Shown: positions 8,089 through 17,516, counted from the first letter of the stretch. The stretch is 64,000 bases of DNA from Bog-473 sp963782415 (GCA_963782415.1 CAWAJT010000002.1:127649-191648); one strand, 5' to 3'. Notes: generated by a model from the letters alone, not told the origin. Numbers and translations are program-made.

Positions 8089-9246
8089 GTGCAGCCCTTC
8101 GACCGGATCGACGATCCCGCCCGGCTGCGCCGCCTGGTCCAGGCGATCCTCATCCTCGACGCCGAGCTCAACCTGCCCGTGGTGCTGCGGAGGATCATTG
8201 AGGAGGCGCGCGACCTGGTGGACGCCCAGTACGGGGCCCTGGGGGTGTTGACCGAGGACGGCCAGGCACTGGACCAGTTCCTCACGGTGGGCCTGACCCA
8301 CGACGAGGTGCGGGCCATCGGTCCACGACCCACCGGTCGGGGCGTGCTGGGCACCTTGATCGCGGCCGACGAGCCCCTGCGTCTGGCCAACCTGGCCGCC
8401 AGCCCCGACAGCTACGGGTTCCCCGCCCACCATCCCGACATGACGTCCTTCCTCGGTGTCCCGGTCAAGGTGCACGGCGAGGTCTACGGCATCCTCTTCT
8501 TGACCAACAAGACGACAGCGCCCGAGTTCTCGGACGACGACGAGGAGCTGGTGGCGGCCCTGGCCATGGCGGCCGGCATTGCGATCGAGAATGCACGGCT
8601 GCACGGCATCGTGCGTGACCGGGCGCTCACCGAGGACCGGGATCGCATCGCCCGTGACCTGCACGATTCGGTCATCCAACGCCTGTTTGCCATCGGGTTG
8701 TCGCTCCAGGGGACCGCACGCCTGGTCGAGCGGCCCGAGGCGGTGATGCGGATCGGGGAGGCGATCGACAAGTTGGACGAGACGATCCGGCAGCTCCGCA
8801 AGGCGATCTTCGACATTGAGCTCACGATCAGCAAGGAGGGCCTGCACCCAAAGGTCCTCGACCTCGTCCACGAGCTGCGGCCCGTGCTGGGCATCCTGCC
8901 GCAATGCTCGTTCAGCGGGCCGGTGGATACCGATGTGAGCGAGGAGCTGACCGAGGAGGTGCTGGCCGTGCTCCGGGAGGCGCTGACCAACGTCGGGAAG
9001 CACGCGCAGGCGTCCCAGGTCGTCGTGACAATTGCTGCCGGCGACGAGCTGCGGCTCGTCGTCGCGGACGACGGGGTTGGCCTCGGCGACGGCAATGCGG
9101 CTAGCCTCGGCCTGAAGAACCTGCGCCAGCGGGCCGAAAGGCTGGGCGGCGGTGTCGAGCTCGGTACCTCCCGCGAGGGAGGCACCCGCCTCACGTGGCA
9201 TGTACCACTGGGGTCTGCTGCGTCGGGAGCGACTTCCACGGTCTGA
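8089..9246 (+). CDS. GAF-domain sensor histidine kinase, DevS/NarX-like
   Basis: Cognate kinase for the divergent regulator. An N-terminal helix and one GAF domain (about 20-175) precede HisKA_3 with the phosphorylated His192 in DRIARDLHDSVIQRLF. A HATPase_c domain follows with the N box REALTNVGKHA, G1 VVADDGVGLG and G2 LGLKNLRQRAERLGG. No membrane segment is predicted, so it senses inside the cell. Mycobacterial DevS has two GAF domains and binds haem; here there is one GAF domain, and I cannot tell whether it binds haem. The start is GTG at 8089. The downstream neighbour is the first riboswitch-controlled gene. Confidence 0.88.
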   Translation: MQPFDRIDDPARLRRLVQAILILDAELNLPVVLRRIIEEARDLVDAQYGALGVLTEDGQALDQFLTVGLTHDEVRAIGPRPTGRGVLGTLIAADEPLRLANLAASPDSYGFPAHHPDMTSFLGVPVKVHGEVYGILFLTNKTTAPEFSDDDEELVAALAMAAGIAIENARLHGIVRDRALTEDRDRIARDLHDSVIQRLFAIGLSLQGTARLVERPEAVMRIGEAIDKLDETIRQLRKAIFDIELTISKEGLHPKVLDLVHELRPVLGILPQCSFSGPVDTDVSEELTEEVLAVLREALTNVGKHAQASQVVVTIAAGDELRLVVADDGVGLGDGNAASLGLKNLRQRAERLGGGVELGTSREGGTRLTWHVPLGSAASGATSTV

Positions 9247-9384
9247 GGTGGGCCTTCGGGTTCGCGCGCGCCGAAACACGCAGGAGCGCACAGCGAGCCC
9301 ACAGCGAGGAATCACAACACTGACACAAATCGCTCAAGGTCCATTGCCTCGAAGCCGAAGAATTGATCATCGTTTGACAATCGA

Positions 9385-9450
9385 AAAGGGCAAACCACTC
9401 GTGAGGGTGGGACGCAAAGCCACGGGACTCCTCGAGTTCGCCGGGCCGCA
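9385..9450 (+). promoter_or_regulatory. Cyclic di-GMP-I (GEMM) riboswitch
   Basis: The conserved core GGGCAAACC (9388-9396) and GGGACGCAAAGCCACGGG are both present. P2 is CCACTC (9395-9400) paired with GGGTGG (9405-9410), capped by a GTGA GNRA tetraloop as in the family. P3 contains ACTC-CTC-GAGT followed by the CCGGG receptor side. The aptamer ends about 75 bases before the ATG of the GH26-like gene. A short AGCTC/GAGCT hairpin at about 9451-9466 could be part of the expression platform; no U tract is seen, so whether ligand turns the gene on or off cannot be read. Confidence 0.9.
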
Positions 9451-9525
9451 GCTCCGAAGCGAGCTCTCCCCCTTCCGTGTGGCGAATCGTCGTCTGCGGG
9501 TCGAAAGGCAACAGGCGATACGGCC

Positions 9526-11328
9526 ATGACTAGTCACCAATCCCGACCGAACCATGCCATTGCAGCGCTTTTGCTGCGCGCGATGGGCTTCTTGGTACTG
9601 ATCCCACTCGTTGCCCTGGGCCTCGCCACGGCGTTCACTCCGGACGTGGGCCGGGCGAGCGCCTCGGGTCCAGCGCATTCGACCGCCTACAGCGGGGGCA
9701 TCTTGATGGCCACCGATCCGAATGGGGGCTTCTGGACAGTGACGCCGACCGGCGCCGTGACGCCTCATGGCGGGTCACCCGCCCTCGGCTCGCCCACGCT
9801 GTCGAACCTTCGGCTGGCCCAGCCGATCGTCGGGATGGCGGCAACCACCGACGGCAATGGCTATTGGCTGGTCGCATCCGACGGCGGCATCTTCAGCTAC
9901 GGCGACGCCACCTTCTACGGCTCGACCGGCGGCCTGCGCTTGAACAAACCGATCGTCGGTATGGCGCCGACGCCGAGCGGCAGGGGCTACTGGCTCGTCG
10001 CCTCCGACGGCGGCATCTTCAGCTACGGCGACGCCACCTTCTACGGGTCGACGGGGTCGATCCGTCTCAACAAGCCCGTCGTGGGCATGGCGGCGACGAC
10101 TGACGGCGCCGGCTACTGGCTCGTGGCCTCCGATGGGGGCATCTTCAGCTACGGCGACGCCCAGTTCTACGGCTCGACCGGATCGCTCCACCTGAACCTG
10201 CCCGTCGTCGGCATGGCGGCCTCCCCGAGCGGCAACGGCTATTGGCTGGTCGGCTTCGACGGTGGCGTCTTCACCTTCGGCGACGCCCAGTTCTACGGCT
10301 CGGCGGCGGGCTGGGGGACCTACGTCTACGGCATGATCGTCAACCCGTCCAACGCGGGTTACGCCATCGTGACCGCAAACGGCCAGTCGAACGTCTTTGG
10401 GCCGGGACTGAACCCCTACGCCCTGTGGCGTGGTGGCCTGCAGCAGGGCGCCTACGCCTCGACACCCACACCAGCCGGCATGAGCGCCTTCGCGCAGCAG
10501 ACGAGGACGGCGCCCACCGTGGCCACCGCCTATCTCAACGGCAGCAGCGGATGGTCCACCATGGATGGCGCCGGCGGCAGCCTCAATTACCTGACCAACG
10601 CCTATCGCGGGTCGGGGTACACGCTGGCCCTCGGGGTCCCGATCATCCCGACCTCGAACGGCTCGCCGGTGGGAACCCTGGCCCAAGGTGCGTCCGGGGC
10701 CTTCAACCTGTATTACATCACCCTGGCGCAGACGCTCGTGGCCGGCGGCGAGGGTAACGCCTACCTCCGTCTGGGCTGGGAATTCGACGGCTCGTGGATG
10801 CCCTGGAATGCGACGAACCCCAGCGCGGAGGCCAGCTACGCCGCCTATTTCCAGCAGATCGTCACGGCGATGAGGGCCGTGCCCGGCGCGCAGTTCCGTT
10901 TCGTGTGGAACCCCGACGTGGGGGCGTTCACCCAGTCGGGGTACTCAGTCGCTGCGGCGTACCCGGGCAACGCCTTCGTCGACGTGATCGGACTCGACGA
11001 CTACGACCAGTCCTGGGCCGTCCCCCAGACGCCGGCCAACGCCTGGACCTCCACCAACCTGCCCTCGCTGACGGCGGCGCAGCAGTTCGCCAGCGCCAAC
11101 GGCAAGCCCCTCGCCTTCAGCGAATGGGGCGTGACCATCCGCACCGACGGCCACGGCCTGGGGGACGACCCGTACTACGTGAACCAGATGGTGGCCTGGA
11201 TGAAGAACAGCGCCAATGACGTGGTGTACGAGTCCTATTTCGACGCCGACACGGGAGGGGTCAACTCGGTCATCACCGGGGGTTCCTTCCCGAGCAGCCT
11301 GGCCGCCCTCTCAGCCGACCTGGGGTGA
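9526..11328 (+). CDS. Secreted GH26-like glycosidase with N-terminal 42-residue repeats
   Basis: 600 residues. A signal peptide or anchor (about 12-45) leads into a diverged first repeat and four 42-residue repeats with the core GYWLVASDGGIFSYGDATFY (about 100-265). A C-terminal domain (about 305-600) resembles glycoside hydrolase family 26 (beta-mannanase clan GH-A): the proposed acid/base Glu lies in LGWEFDGSWMPW and the nucleophile Glu in AFSEWGV. The repeats probably form a propeller-like or wall/polysaccharide-binding module. The gene lies behind a c-di-GMP riboswitch and next to an exopolysaccharide cluster, so it may process the polymer made there. The paralogue at 11567 shares both modules. 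Confidence 0.85.
   Translation: MTSHQSRPNHAIAALLLRAMGFLVLIPLVALGLATAFTPDVGRASASGPAHSTAYSGGILMATDPNGGFWTVTPTGAVTPHGGSPALGSPTLSNLRLAQPIVGMAATTDGNGYWLVASDGGIFSYGDATFYGSTGGLRLNKPIVGMAPTPSGRGYWLVASDGGIFSYGDATFYGSTGSIRLNKPVVGMAATTDGAGYWLVASDGGIFSYGDAQFYGSTGSLHLNLPVVGMAASPSGNGYWLVGFDGGVFTFGDAQFYGSAAGWGTYVYGMIVNPSNAGYAIVTANGQSNVFGPGLNPYALWRGGLQQGAYASTPTPAGMSAFAQQTRTAPTVATAYLNGSSGWSTMDGAGGSLNYLTNAYRGSGYTLALGVPIIPTSNGSPVGTLAQGASGAFNLYYITLAQTLVAGGEGNAYLRLGWEFDGSWMPWNATNPSAEASYAAYFQQIVTAMRAVPGAQFRFVWNPDVGAFTQSGYSVAAAYPGNAFVDVIGLDDYDQSWAVPQTPANAWTSTNLPSLTAAQQFASANGKPLAFSEWGVTIRTDGHGLGDDPYYVNQMVAWMKNSANDVVYESYFDADTGGVNSVITGGSFPSSLAALSADLG
9823..10313 (+). repeat. Four 126-bp coding repeats (42 residues each)
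   Basis: Units start near PIVGMA/PVVGMA and carry GYWLVASDGGIFSYGDA(T/Q)FYGSTG. They are clearly homologous but have diverged at the DNA level, unlike the near-identical array at 39.7 kb. A first, degenerate unit (GGFWTVTPTGAVTPHG) precedes them. Confidence 0.85.
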
Positions 11329-11434
11329 CCCGGGCCGCACACGTGCGGCACAATTCGCTTTCACACAGTTCGCGCAAATAGTCCGCATGCCCTTGCCCGG
11401 GCATGCCCGTTCGGGGCATCGTTCATCCGGAACG

Positions 11435-11503
11435 AAAAGGCAAACCTCCCGTGAGGGGGGGACGCAAAGCTACGGGACTCGCTGAGTCGGCCGGGCCGCC
11501 GAA
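11435..11503 (+). promoter_or_regulatory. Cyclic di-GMP-I (GEMM) riboswitch, second copy
   Basis: This has the same core as the copy at 9385: GGCAAACC (11439-11446), then GGGACGCAAAGCTACGGG. P2 is CCTCCC (11445-11450) with GGGGGG (11455-11460) around a GTGA tetraloop. P3 contains ACTC-GCT-GAGT followed by CGGCCGGGCCG. It ends about 64 bases before the ATG at 11567. The stems differ from the first copy by compensatory changes (CCACTC/GGGTGG against CCTCCC/GGGGGG), which supports a functional RNA. Confidence 0.9.
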
Positions 11504-11566
11504 TCGCATGAGCGCATTGCTCGTCGCCTCGCGGTCCCAGCGCCAGCGGGGTCGAGGGGGAAGACG

Positions 11567-13504
11567 ATGCGCAACACCCGGACTCGGGCGCTCTCACTCG
11601 TGTGCGCACGGGCGGCCGCGCTCTTGGTCCTGGTCCCGGCCCTGGCCGCGGGCCTCGACGTCGCCGCCACGGCCGGAAACGGTTCCGTCGCCGGCGCGGC
11701 GATCGCCCACGGGCCACACGGTCATGTGGTCGACTCCGCCACGTCCGCCTACGGCAGCGGCTGGCTCATGGCGGCCGACCCGGCGGGCGGCTACTGGACG
11801 GTCACTGCCGTCGGCGCGGTCACGCCCCACGGCTCGGCGCCCGCGTTCGGGTCGCCGGCCGCCTCCGGGGTGACGCTGGCGCGCCCCGTCGTCGGCATGG
11901 CGGCGACGCCGGACGGCCGCGGCTACTGGCTCGTCGCCACCGATGGCGGCATCTTCAACTACGGCGACGCCACCTTCTACGGCTCCACGGGCGCCATCCA
12001 CCTCAACCGGCCCATCGTGGGCATGGCGGCCACGCCCGACGGCCGCGGCTACTGGCTCGTCGCCTCCGACGGCGGGATCTTCAGCTACGGCGACGCCACC
12101 TTCTACGGCTCGACCGGCGCCATCCGCCTGAACAAGGACATCGTCGGCATGGCAGCCACGACCGACGGCCGCGGCTACTGGCTCGTCGCCTCCGACGGCG
12201 GCATCTTCAGCTACGGCGACGCCACCTTCCACGGTTCGACCGGCGCCATCCACCTCAACCAGCCGATCGTCGGCATGGCGCCCACGCCCGACGGGGGCGG
12301 CTACTGGCTCGTCGCCTTCGACGGCGGGGTCTTCACCTTCGGCGACGCCGGCTACTGGGGCTCGACGGCGTCGAACGGCGTGTTCGCCCTCGGTCTCATC
12401 GTGCAGCCGCCCACACTCGGCTACGGCGTCATCACGGCCACGGGCGCCGAGGACTTCTTCGGTCCGTCCTCGCAGTCGCCGAGCATCAGCCAGGACCCTT
12501 CGCCGAGCACCACCACGACCAGGCCGCCGGCGGGGTCCGCCACCTCGACGACCAGGGTGCAGACGACCACCACGACCGCGCCACCCTCGAGATCGGTGTC
12601 GAGCGCCACGCTGGCGGAGGGCGTCTACGTCGAGCCGGCCAGCCCGGCCGGCGTCCGGTCGTTCGCCACCAAGACGGGGACGGCGCCGAGCATCGCCGCC
12701 GACTACCTGCCCGGCAATAGCGGTTGGAACGGCATGGACGGTGCCGGCGGCAGCCTCAACTGGCTCCTCCAGCCCTTCAGTGCCAGTGGGTACACACTCG
12801 AACTCGGCGTGCCCATCATTCCGACCGACTCGAGCGGGAGGGCCGTCGGGACCCTGGCCCAAGGCGCGAGCGGGGCGTTCAACGCCTACTACGTGACACT
12901 GGCCCAGACGCTGGTGAGCGGGGGGGAGTCGACGGCCTATCTTCGTCTGGGCTGGGAGTTCGACGGCTCCTGGATGCCCTGGGCCGCCACCACGGCCAGC
13001 AGCGAGGCCAACTTCGCGGCCTACTTCCAGCAGATCGTGACCGCCATGCGCTCCGTGGCCGGCGCCAACTTCCACTTCGTATGGAACCCCGACGCGGGGG
13101 CGTTCACCCAGTCGGGGTACTCGGTCGCGGCGGCCTATCCCGGCGACGCCTACGTCGACGTGATCGGCCTGGACGCCTACGACCAGTCGTGGGCCACACC
13201 GCAGACCCCGGCCAACGCCTGGAGCTCGACGACGCTGCCGACGCTGACCGCGGGCAGGCAGTTCGCGGCGGTCCACGGCAAGCCCCTCGCCTTTCCCGAG
13301 TGGGGCGTCTCCATCCGCAGCGACGGCCACGGGCTCGGCGACGACCCGTACTTCATCAACCAGTTCGTGGCGTGGATGCAGAACAGCTCCAACGGCGTCG
13401 CCTACGAGACCTATTTCGACGCCGACAGCGGCGGGGTCAACTCGCTCATCACCGGGGGGTCCTTCCCGAACAGCCTGGCGGCTTTCGCCGCCGACCTCGG
13501 CTGA
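11567..13504 (+). CDS. Secreted GH26-like glycosidase with 42-residue repeats, paralogue
   Basis: 645 residues. Signal segment (about 10-35), one degenerate and four good GYWLVASDGGIF repeats (about 105-275), a Thr/Pro/Ser linker (about 305-345) that the paralogue at 9526 lacks, then a GH26-like domain (about 350-645). Catalytic candidates are Glu in RLGWEFDGSWMPW and Glu in AFPEWGV. GGGGAAG precedes the ATG. The catalytic domain is very similar to that of the previous gene, which implies a tandem duplication that included the riboswitch. A linker plus repeats suggests it is anchored or bound outside the cell. Substrate not determinable; mannan-type or the local exopolysaccharide are candidates. 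Confidence 0.86.
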   Translation: MRNTRTRALSLVCARAAALLVLVPALAAGLDVAATAGNGSVAGAAIAHGPHGHVVDSATSAYGSGWLMAADPAGGYWTVTAVGAVTPHGSAPAFGSPAASGVTLARPVVGMAATPDGRGYWLVATDGGIFNYGDATFYGSTGAIHLNRPIVGMAATPDGRGYWLVASDGGIFSYGDATFYGSTGAIRLNKDIVGMAATTDGRGYWLVASDGGIFSYGDATFHGSTGAIHLNQPIVGMAPTPDGGGYWLVAFDGGVFTFGDAGYWGSTASNGVFALGLIVQPPTLGYGVITATGAEDFFGPSSQSPSISQDPSPSTTTTRPPAGSATSTTRVQTTTTTAPPSRSVSSATLAEGVYVEPASPAGVRSFATKTGTAPSIAADYLPGNSGWNGMDGAGGSLNWLLQPFSASGYTLELGVPIIPTDSSGRAVGTLAQGASGAFNAYYVTLAQTLVSGGESTAYLRLGWEFDGSWMPWAATTASSEANFAAYFQQIVTAMRSVAGANFHFVWNPDAGAFTQSGYSVAAAYPGDAYVDVIGLDAYDQSWATPQTPANAWSSTTLPTLTAGRQFAAVHGKPLAFPEWGVSIRSDGHGLGDDPYFINQFVAWMQNSSNGVAYETYFDADSGGVNSLITGGSFPNSLAAFAADLG

Positions 13505-13549
13505 CCGTCCCGGCGCAGGCGGGGCGGCCCGGCCTGGCCCGGCGGTCAG
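13501..13549. terminator. Possible bidirectional terminator between convergent genes
   Basis: CTGACCG (13501-13507) pairs with CGGTCAG (13543-13549) around a very GC-rich interior that can fold further (GGCCCGGCC region). It lies between the stop of the GH26-like gene and the stop of the DUF4012 gene at 13563. There is no U tract, as is common in high-GC actinobacteria. Confidence 0.4.
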
Positions 13550-13562
13550 GAGGGGCGGGCCG

Positions 13563-15392
13563 CTACCAGCTGATGGTGTGCGGCGCAGAGTCCTCGAAGG
13601 CGGTGGTCCCGCTCGGATCCGCGACGTGCCAGGTGGCGGGGCCGATGCGGGCGCTCGGGACGACGGTCATGGAGCCGTGGGCCTCGGGGAGCACGAAGGA
13701 GAAGGTGATGCTCTGGGTCGCCCCCTGGTTGATGGCGATGTCGGCGCCCTCCAAGAGGGTGGGCCCCTCGGGCCCGCTCGTCACCACCGAGCTGTTCGAC
13801 GGCGTCGAGACGTCGCGGGCATAGCCCGGCAGGTTGACGGTGGCGATGCCCACGTACTCGCCGTAGGTGGTTCCGAGTCCCGGGTAGGGGCCGGCGATGA
13901 AGGGCGACTGTCCCGGAGGCGTCCGGTTGGCGAAGGTCATGGTCAGCGTGCCCTTGGTCTGTGACCCGCTCGTCGTCAGCCGCAGGGCGACGTTCTCCGA
14001 GAGGTACTGGTCCAGCTTGTTCCCGCCCCGGTTGATGATGTCGGCCATCAGCGAGGAGGCCTGGAGCTGGCCCGAGACGCCTGCCCCGTGCCAGGCGGCC
14101 TCGGTCTTGGGGTCGGCGGACCACAGGAGCACATGACGTCCCTGGGCCGCCGACGCCAGCGCGTCGGCCATCGTGTGCAGTTTGAAGGGCCGGTCCTCCA
14201 GGGCGTGCAGGGTGGCCGAGGCCAGCGTCGAGAGCTGGTCGACCCGGGCCGCGTCTGCCGCCGAGTTGTAGGTCTCCCCGACGTACTGGTCGTGGAGCAG
14301 GATCTGCACGACGTTGGAGGAGCTCACGACCTGGCCCGAGGCCGTGGTGACCGGTCCGGTGACCTCCAAGAGGTCTTGGAGTCCCGCCACGTCGATGGCG
14401 AGGACCCCGTCCACGCTCTGGCCGGTGTTGGCCTTCCACATGCTCGCCGCCAGCGGGCCGTTGACGTCGAACTGGGGCGTGAGGCCGAGGTTGCGCCAGT
14501 CCTGGCCGGGGTGCAGGTAGCCCCAACGCGCCTCGAGGTCGCCTCCGACCGGCACGGCGCCGGGGGGGAGGGTGAGGGAGGCGGTCGGCTGCATGTCCGA
14601 CAGATGGAGCTCGCCGTTGCCGGTCGTGATGATGCCGGCTTCGAGGAACGCTCCGGACCCGGAACGCATTTCGGCGTTGTTGCCCGCCAGGAGGAGGTAG
14701 GTCCCCGGTCCCTCCAAGATGGTGGCCGCCGAGGCGGCGGCCTCCGATGTTCGGGCCAGGGTCGTGCGGACCTGGTTGAGGTCGTTCGAAAAGGTGGTGC
14801 GCTCGTGGGCCAGGGGACCGAAGAGTGCCTGGTCGGGCCCCAGGGTGATGCCCGCCAGCTGGGCGTGGGTGGACGCGGCCAGCATGGCCAGCTGGTGCAG
14901 GGCCGCCACGCGGTCCGGCCCCGCCGTGTGGGGCAGGCGGAGCAGCTTCTGGGACTGGCCCACGGCGGTGATGCCCGTGCGGGAGACCTGCTCGGCCGCG
15001 CCGGACAGGTCCTGGACCGAGCGGAGCTGCCGGCCGGCCACCGGGAGGATGTCGACGGGCCACAGGAGCGGGGACGACAGCAGACCGTGCGCCGACCCGA
15101 AGTCCGACTCGGCCGAGCGCAGGGACCCCACCGGCTCCCCGGACAAGATGCCATCGGCGGAGAGGCCCGAGCGAGCCGATTGGACCGCCGCCTGGCCGTG
15201 GCGGATGTGCTCGGCCGCGATCAGGACCGAGACGATGACGGCCAGCGCCCAGACCACCACGACGAGGACGACAACGGCCGTGATCCTCCGCCGCCGGGCG
15301 GACTTTCGCCGCCCGGGCTCCGCCCCGCCGGTGCGCTGCCCGGGCTCTGCTGCGTCGTCGGCGCTGGGCCGCCCGGGCTCGCCGTTCGTCAC
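13563..15392 (-). CDS. DUF4012 domain-containing membrane-anchored protein
   Basis: 609 residues. A cytoplasmic basic N-terminus ends in KSARRRR, followed by one membrane segment (about 36-60) and a large extracellular DUF4012 region. The family hallmark is LLLAGNNAEMRSGSGAFLEAG (about 230-250), followed by the LDVNGPL-like patch (here FDVNGPL) and VDGVLAIDVAGLQDLLEVTGPV. DUF4012 proteins are commonly encoded in exopolysaccharide and cell-envelope loci, but their activity is unknown. Here it is convergent with the GH26-like genes and divergent from the small LAFTG protein. The start is the ATG at 15392. Confidence 0.88.
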   Translation of the reverse strand: MTNGEPGRPSADDAAEPGQRTGGAEPGRRKSARRRRITAVVVLVVVVWALAVIVSVLIAAEHIRHGQAAVQSARSGLSADGILSGEPVGSLRSAESDFGSAHGLLSSPLLWPVDILPVAGRQLRSVQDLSGAAEQVSRTGITAVGQSQKLLRLPHTAGPDRVAALHQLAMLAASTHAQLAGITLGPDQALFGPLAHERTTFSNDLNQVRTTLARTSEAAASAATILEGPGTYLLLAGNNAEMRSGSGAFLEAGIITTGNGELHLSDMQPTASLTLPPGAVPVGGDLEARWGYLHPGQDWRNLGLTPQFDVNGPLAASMWKANTGQSVDGVLAIDVAGLQDLLEVTGPVTTASGQVVSSSNVVQILLHDQYVGETYNSAADAARVDQLSTLASATLHALEDRPFKLHTMADALASAAQGRHVLLWSADPKTEAAWHGAGVSGQLQASSLMADIINRGGNKLDQYLSENVALRLTTSGSQTKGTLTMTFANRTPPGQSPFIAGPYPGLGTTYGEYVGIATVNLPGYARDVSTPSNSSVVTSGPEGPTLLEGADIAINQGATQSITFSFVLPEAHGSMTVVPSARIGPATWHVADPSGTTAFEDSAPHTISW

Positions 15393-15677
15393 GGCGCGGA
15401 GCGTACTGCCGGTGGCCTAGTATTTGGCTGACACCCGGCTACGGTTTCGCGAACTTTTCGCCGACTAGTCACAATGTGCATTCCGAGAGTCTTCCCAGCA
15501 AGGCGGGGTGGTGAAGATGAATTGTCAGGCCGTTGTCTCCTGTGGCACGGGCATTGTGACCTTTGGCTCTGTCATGCCGACCGAATTCCCTGGAAAGATG
15601 ATTGCGGCGGCTTGGCGTCCTCCGACTGTGGGCTTGTAGGGAAGCGGTCGAGGATCTCAGGTGGCACTTTGGATCGA

Positions 15678-15693
15678 TCCGCTCACGAGCGGA
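15678..15693 (+). other. Hairpin before the ribosome-binding site of the small LAFTG protein
   Basis: TCCGCT (15678-15683) and AGCGGA (15688-15693) form a 6-bp stem with a CACG loop, ending seven bases before GGAGGAG (15701-15707). It could modulate translation of the gene at 15713. The 320-base divergent gap 15393-15712 must hold the promoters of both neighbours; I see no recognisable riboswitch in it, and it lacks the GEMM core present at 9.4 and 11.4 kb. Confidence 0.3.
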
Positions 15694-15712
15694 CCCAGCG
15701 GAGGAGAACAGG

Positions 15713-16054
15713 ATGAAGAGGACCAAGGCACAGCGCATGCTTGCGGCAGCTTGCGGTCCCGCCCTGGGTGTGCTGCTGGCGGTGCCCGTTGGCGGGTTCA
15801 TCGCCGGTGCAGCGGGGGCGGACACCACCGACACGTGCTACACGGGCTGCACCACCCAGATCACCGGCATCACGACCCAACCGGCCAGCACCGCTGTGGT
15901 GCCGACGGACGGCACGAAGACTGCGGCGAGCACCACCTCGTCATCGAGCGGGCTGGCGTTCACGGGTGCTGACATCGAAGAGATGGCCATCATCGGTGTC
16001 GTGGCGATCGGCGTGGGCACCGTGCTCGTGCGCGGCCGCCGCCGGACAGCCTGA
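15713..16054 (+). CDS. Small secreted protein with LAFTG-type C-terminal anchor
   Basis: 113 residues. The start is fixed by GGAGGAGAACAGG before the ATG; longer in-frame extensions are not needed. A signal peptide (about 10-37) ends near AAGADTTDTC. A short mature region has two cysteines (CYTGC) and is rich in Thr/Ser. The C-terminus has the order LAFTG (about 85-89), hydrophobic segment (about 95-108), RGRRRTA. LAxTG is the motif used by class E sortases of actinobacteria, so wall anchoring is likely, although no sortase gene is in this window. It lies directly before the polysaccharide-initiating transferase, which suggests a surface structural role. Confidence 0.8.
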   Translation: MKRTKAQRMLAAACGPALGVLLAVPVGGFIAGAAGADTTDTCYTGCTTQITGITTQPASTAVVPTDGTKTAASTTSSSSGLAFTGADIEEMAIIGVVAIGVGTVLVRGRRRTA

Positions 16055-16105
16055 TCTGTCACACGCTCGGCGAGGGAGCAAGGCGAAGGCGAGGGAACAA
16101 TAGAG

Positions 16106-17516
16106 ATGGCATCTGTCACACTGGGCAGAGACCTACAGCATTGGCAGTGGGCGAAGCCAGAAGCTGAAGCCGGGCCGGCGGCGAGTGCGCGCCGTCGGTT
16201 CCGCGCGAGTACGAGCGGACAGCTCGTGGCCGGCACTGACCTCGCCGTCTTGGTGATCGCCATCGTGGCGTTCGCCCCGGCGGTGCTGGCATGGTCGACG
16301 GCCGTCCTGATCGTGGGCGTGCTCGGCATCTGTGCATTGCGGGGCCAGTACGCGGCCCGGATCACCTTGAACGTGAGCCGGGACGTCGGCACGGTGGCGG
16401 CTGCCGTCGCCGTGCCCCTCGCCGTGATCGGGATCTTCGACGGCTACAACCGCGAGGTCCGTTCGTTCGTGCTTGTCGGCATGGCGACGCTGGCCATGCT
16501 CCTGCTCGGGCGGGCCTGCGCGTACGTCGGCATCCGGCGGGCGCGGTCCAAGGGTGCCCTGGCTCAGCGCGTGCTGATCGTCGGGGCCGGACAGGTGGCG
16601 GAACGGTTCGCCGACGCGCTCGAGCTGAACCCGAGCTACGGCCTGCACCCGGTCGGCCTGCTCGACGACTGCACCGACGAGTCGCTCTCGCGGCCGGTCC
16701 TCGGCGGCATCGACCAGATGGACGACGTCCTGCGGGACCACCGCATCGACCGGGTCGTCATCGCCTTCGGCGTCAACCGCGACCCCGACCTCGTGCGGGT
16801 CATCCGGTCCTGCGAGAACGCGGACGTCGACATGTACATCGTGCCGCGCTTCTTCGAGCTCGGCCTCCAGGCTGCGCCCCGCGACGTGGACATGGTCTGG
16901 GGTTACCCGCTGGTCCGGCTGCGTCGCTCGACGATGAGCCTGTCGGGTCGGATGGCCAAGCGGGCCTTCGACTCGACCATTGCCGGCCTCATGCTGTTGG
17001 TGCTCTCTCCGCTCTACGGCATGCTGGCGCTGGCGGTGCGGTTCTCGAGCCCCGGCCCTGTCTACTTCCGGCAGCGTCGCATCGGGAAGAACGGACGCGA
17101 GGTCGAGATCTACAAGTTCCGCTCCATGCGCGTCAACGACGAGTCGGACGTGCAGTGGAGCGTCGACGAGGACGACCGCGTCACCAAAATCGGCCGCATC
17201 ATGCGCAAGACGTCGCTCGACGAGCTGCCACAGCTTTGGAACGTCCTCAAGGGCGACATGTCGCTGGTGGGTCCCCGGCCCGAGCGTCCGTTCTTCGTGG
17301 AGCAGTTCGAGCAGGAGGTCCCCCGCTACGGCGACCGCCACCGGGTCCCGGTGGGCCTGACAGGACTGTCCCAGGTCAACGGGCTGCGCGGCGATACCTC
17401 TATTGCCGACCGGGCCTGGTTCGACAATCACTACATCGAGAATTTGGTCGGTCGGAGGGGATCTGGTGATCCTGGCCCGCACGGCCGGCGCTGTCATCAA
17501 GCAAGTCCGCGAATAA
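16106..17516 (+). CDS. Exopolysaccharide polyprenyl-phosphate glycosylphosphotransferase (frameshifted at its 3-prime end)
   Basis: Transfers the first sugar phosphate onto undecaprenyl phosphate to begin a repeat unit. N-terminal membrane helices (about 40-140) and a Rossmann-like CoA-binding domain (about 150-250) are followed by the bacterial sugar transferase domain with KRAFD, RQRRIGKNGREVEIYKFRSM and TSLDELPQLWNVLKGDMSLVGPRPERP. As read, the frame runs to 17578. The expected family ending (DLVILARTAGAVIKQV) is encoded in another frame after an extra T in the run at 17443-17445 and stops at 17516. WbaP and CpsE-type enzymes are the nearest relatives. It heads the glycosyltransferase operon. 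Confidence 0.85.

Noticed and set aside
11594..13330. Long antisense reading frame opposite the second GH26-like gene
   Set aside because: In high-GC DNA with periodic coding repeats, antisense frames stay open; the product is His/Asp/Gly/Arg-rich with no domain and has no ribosome-binding site.
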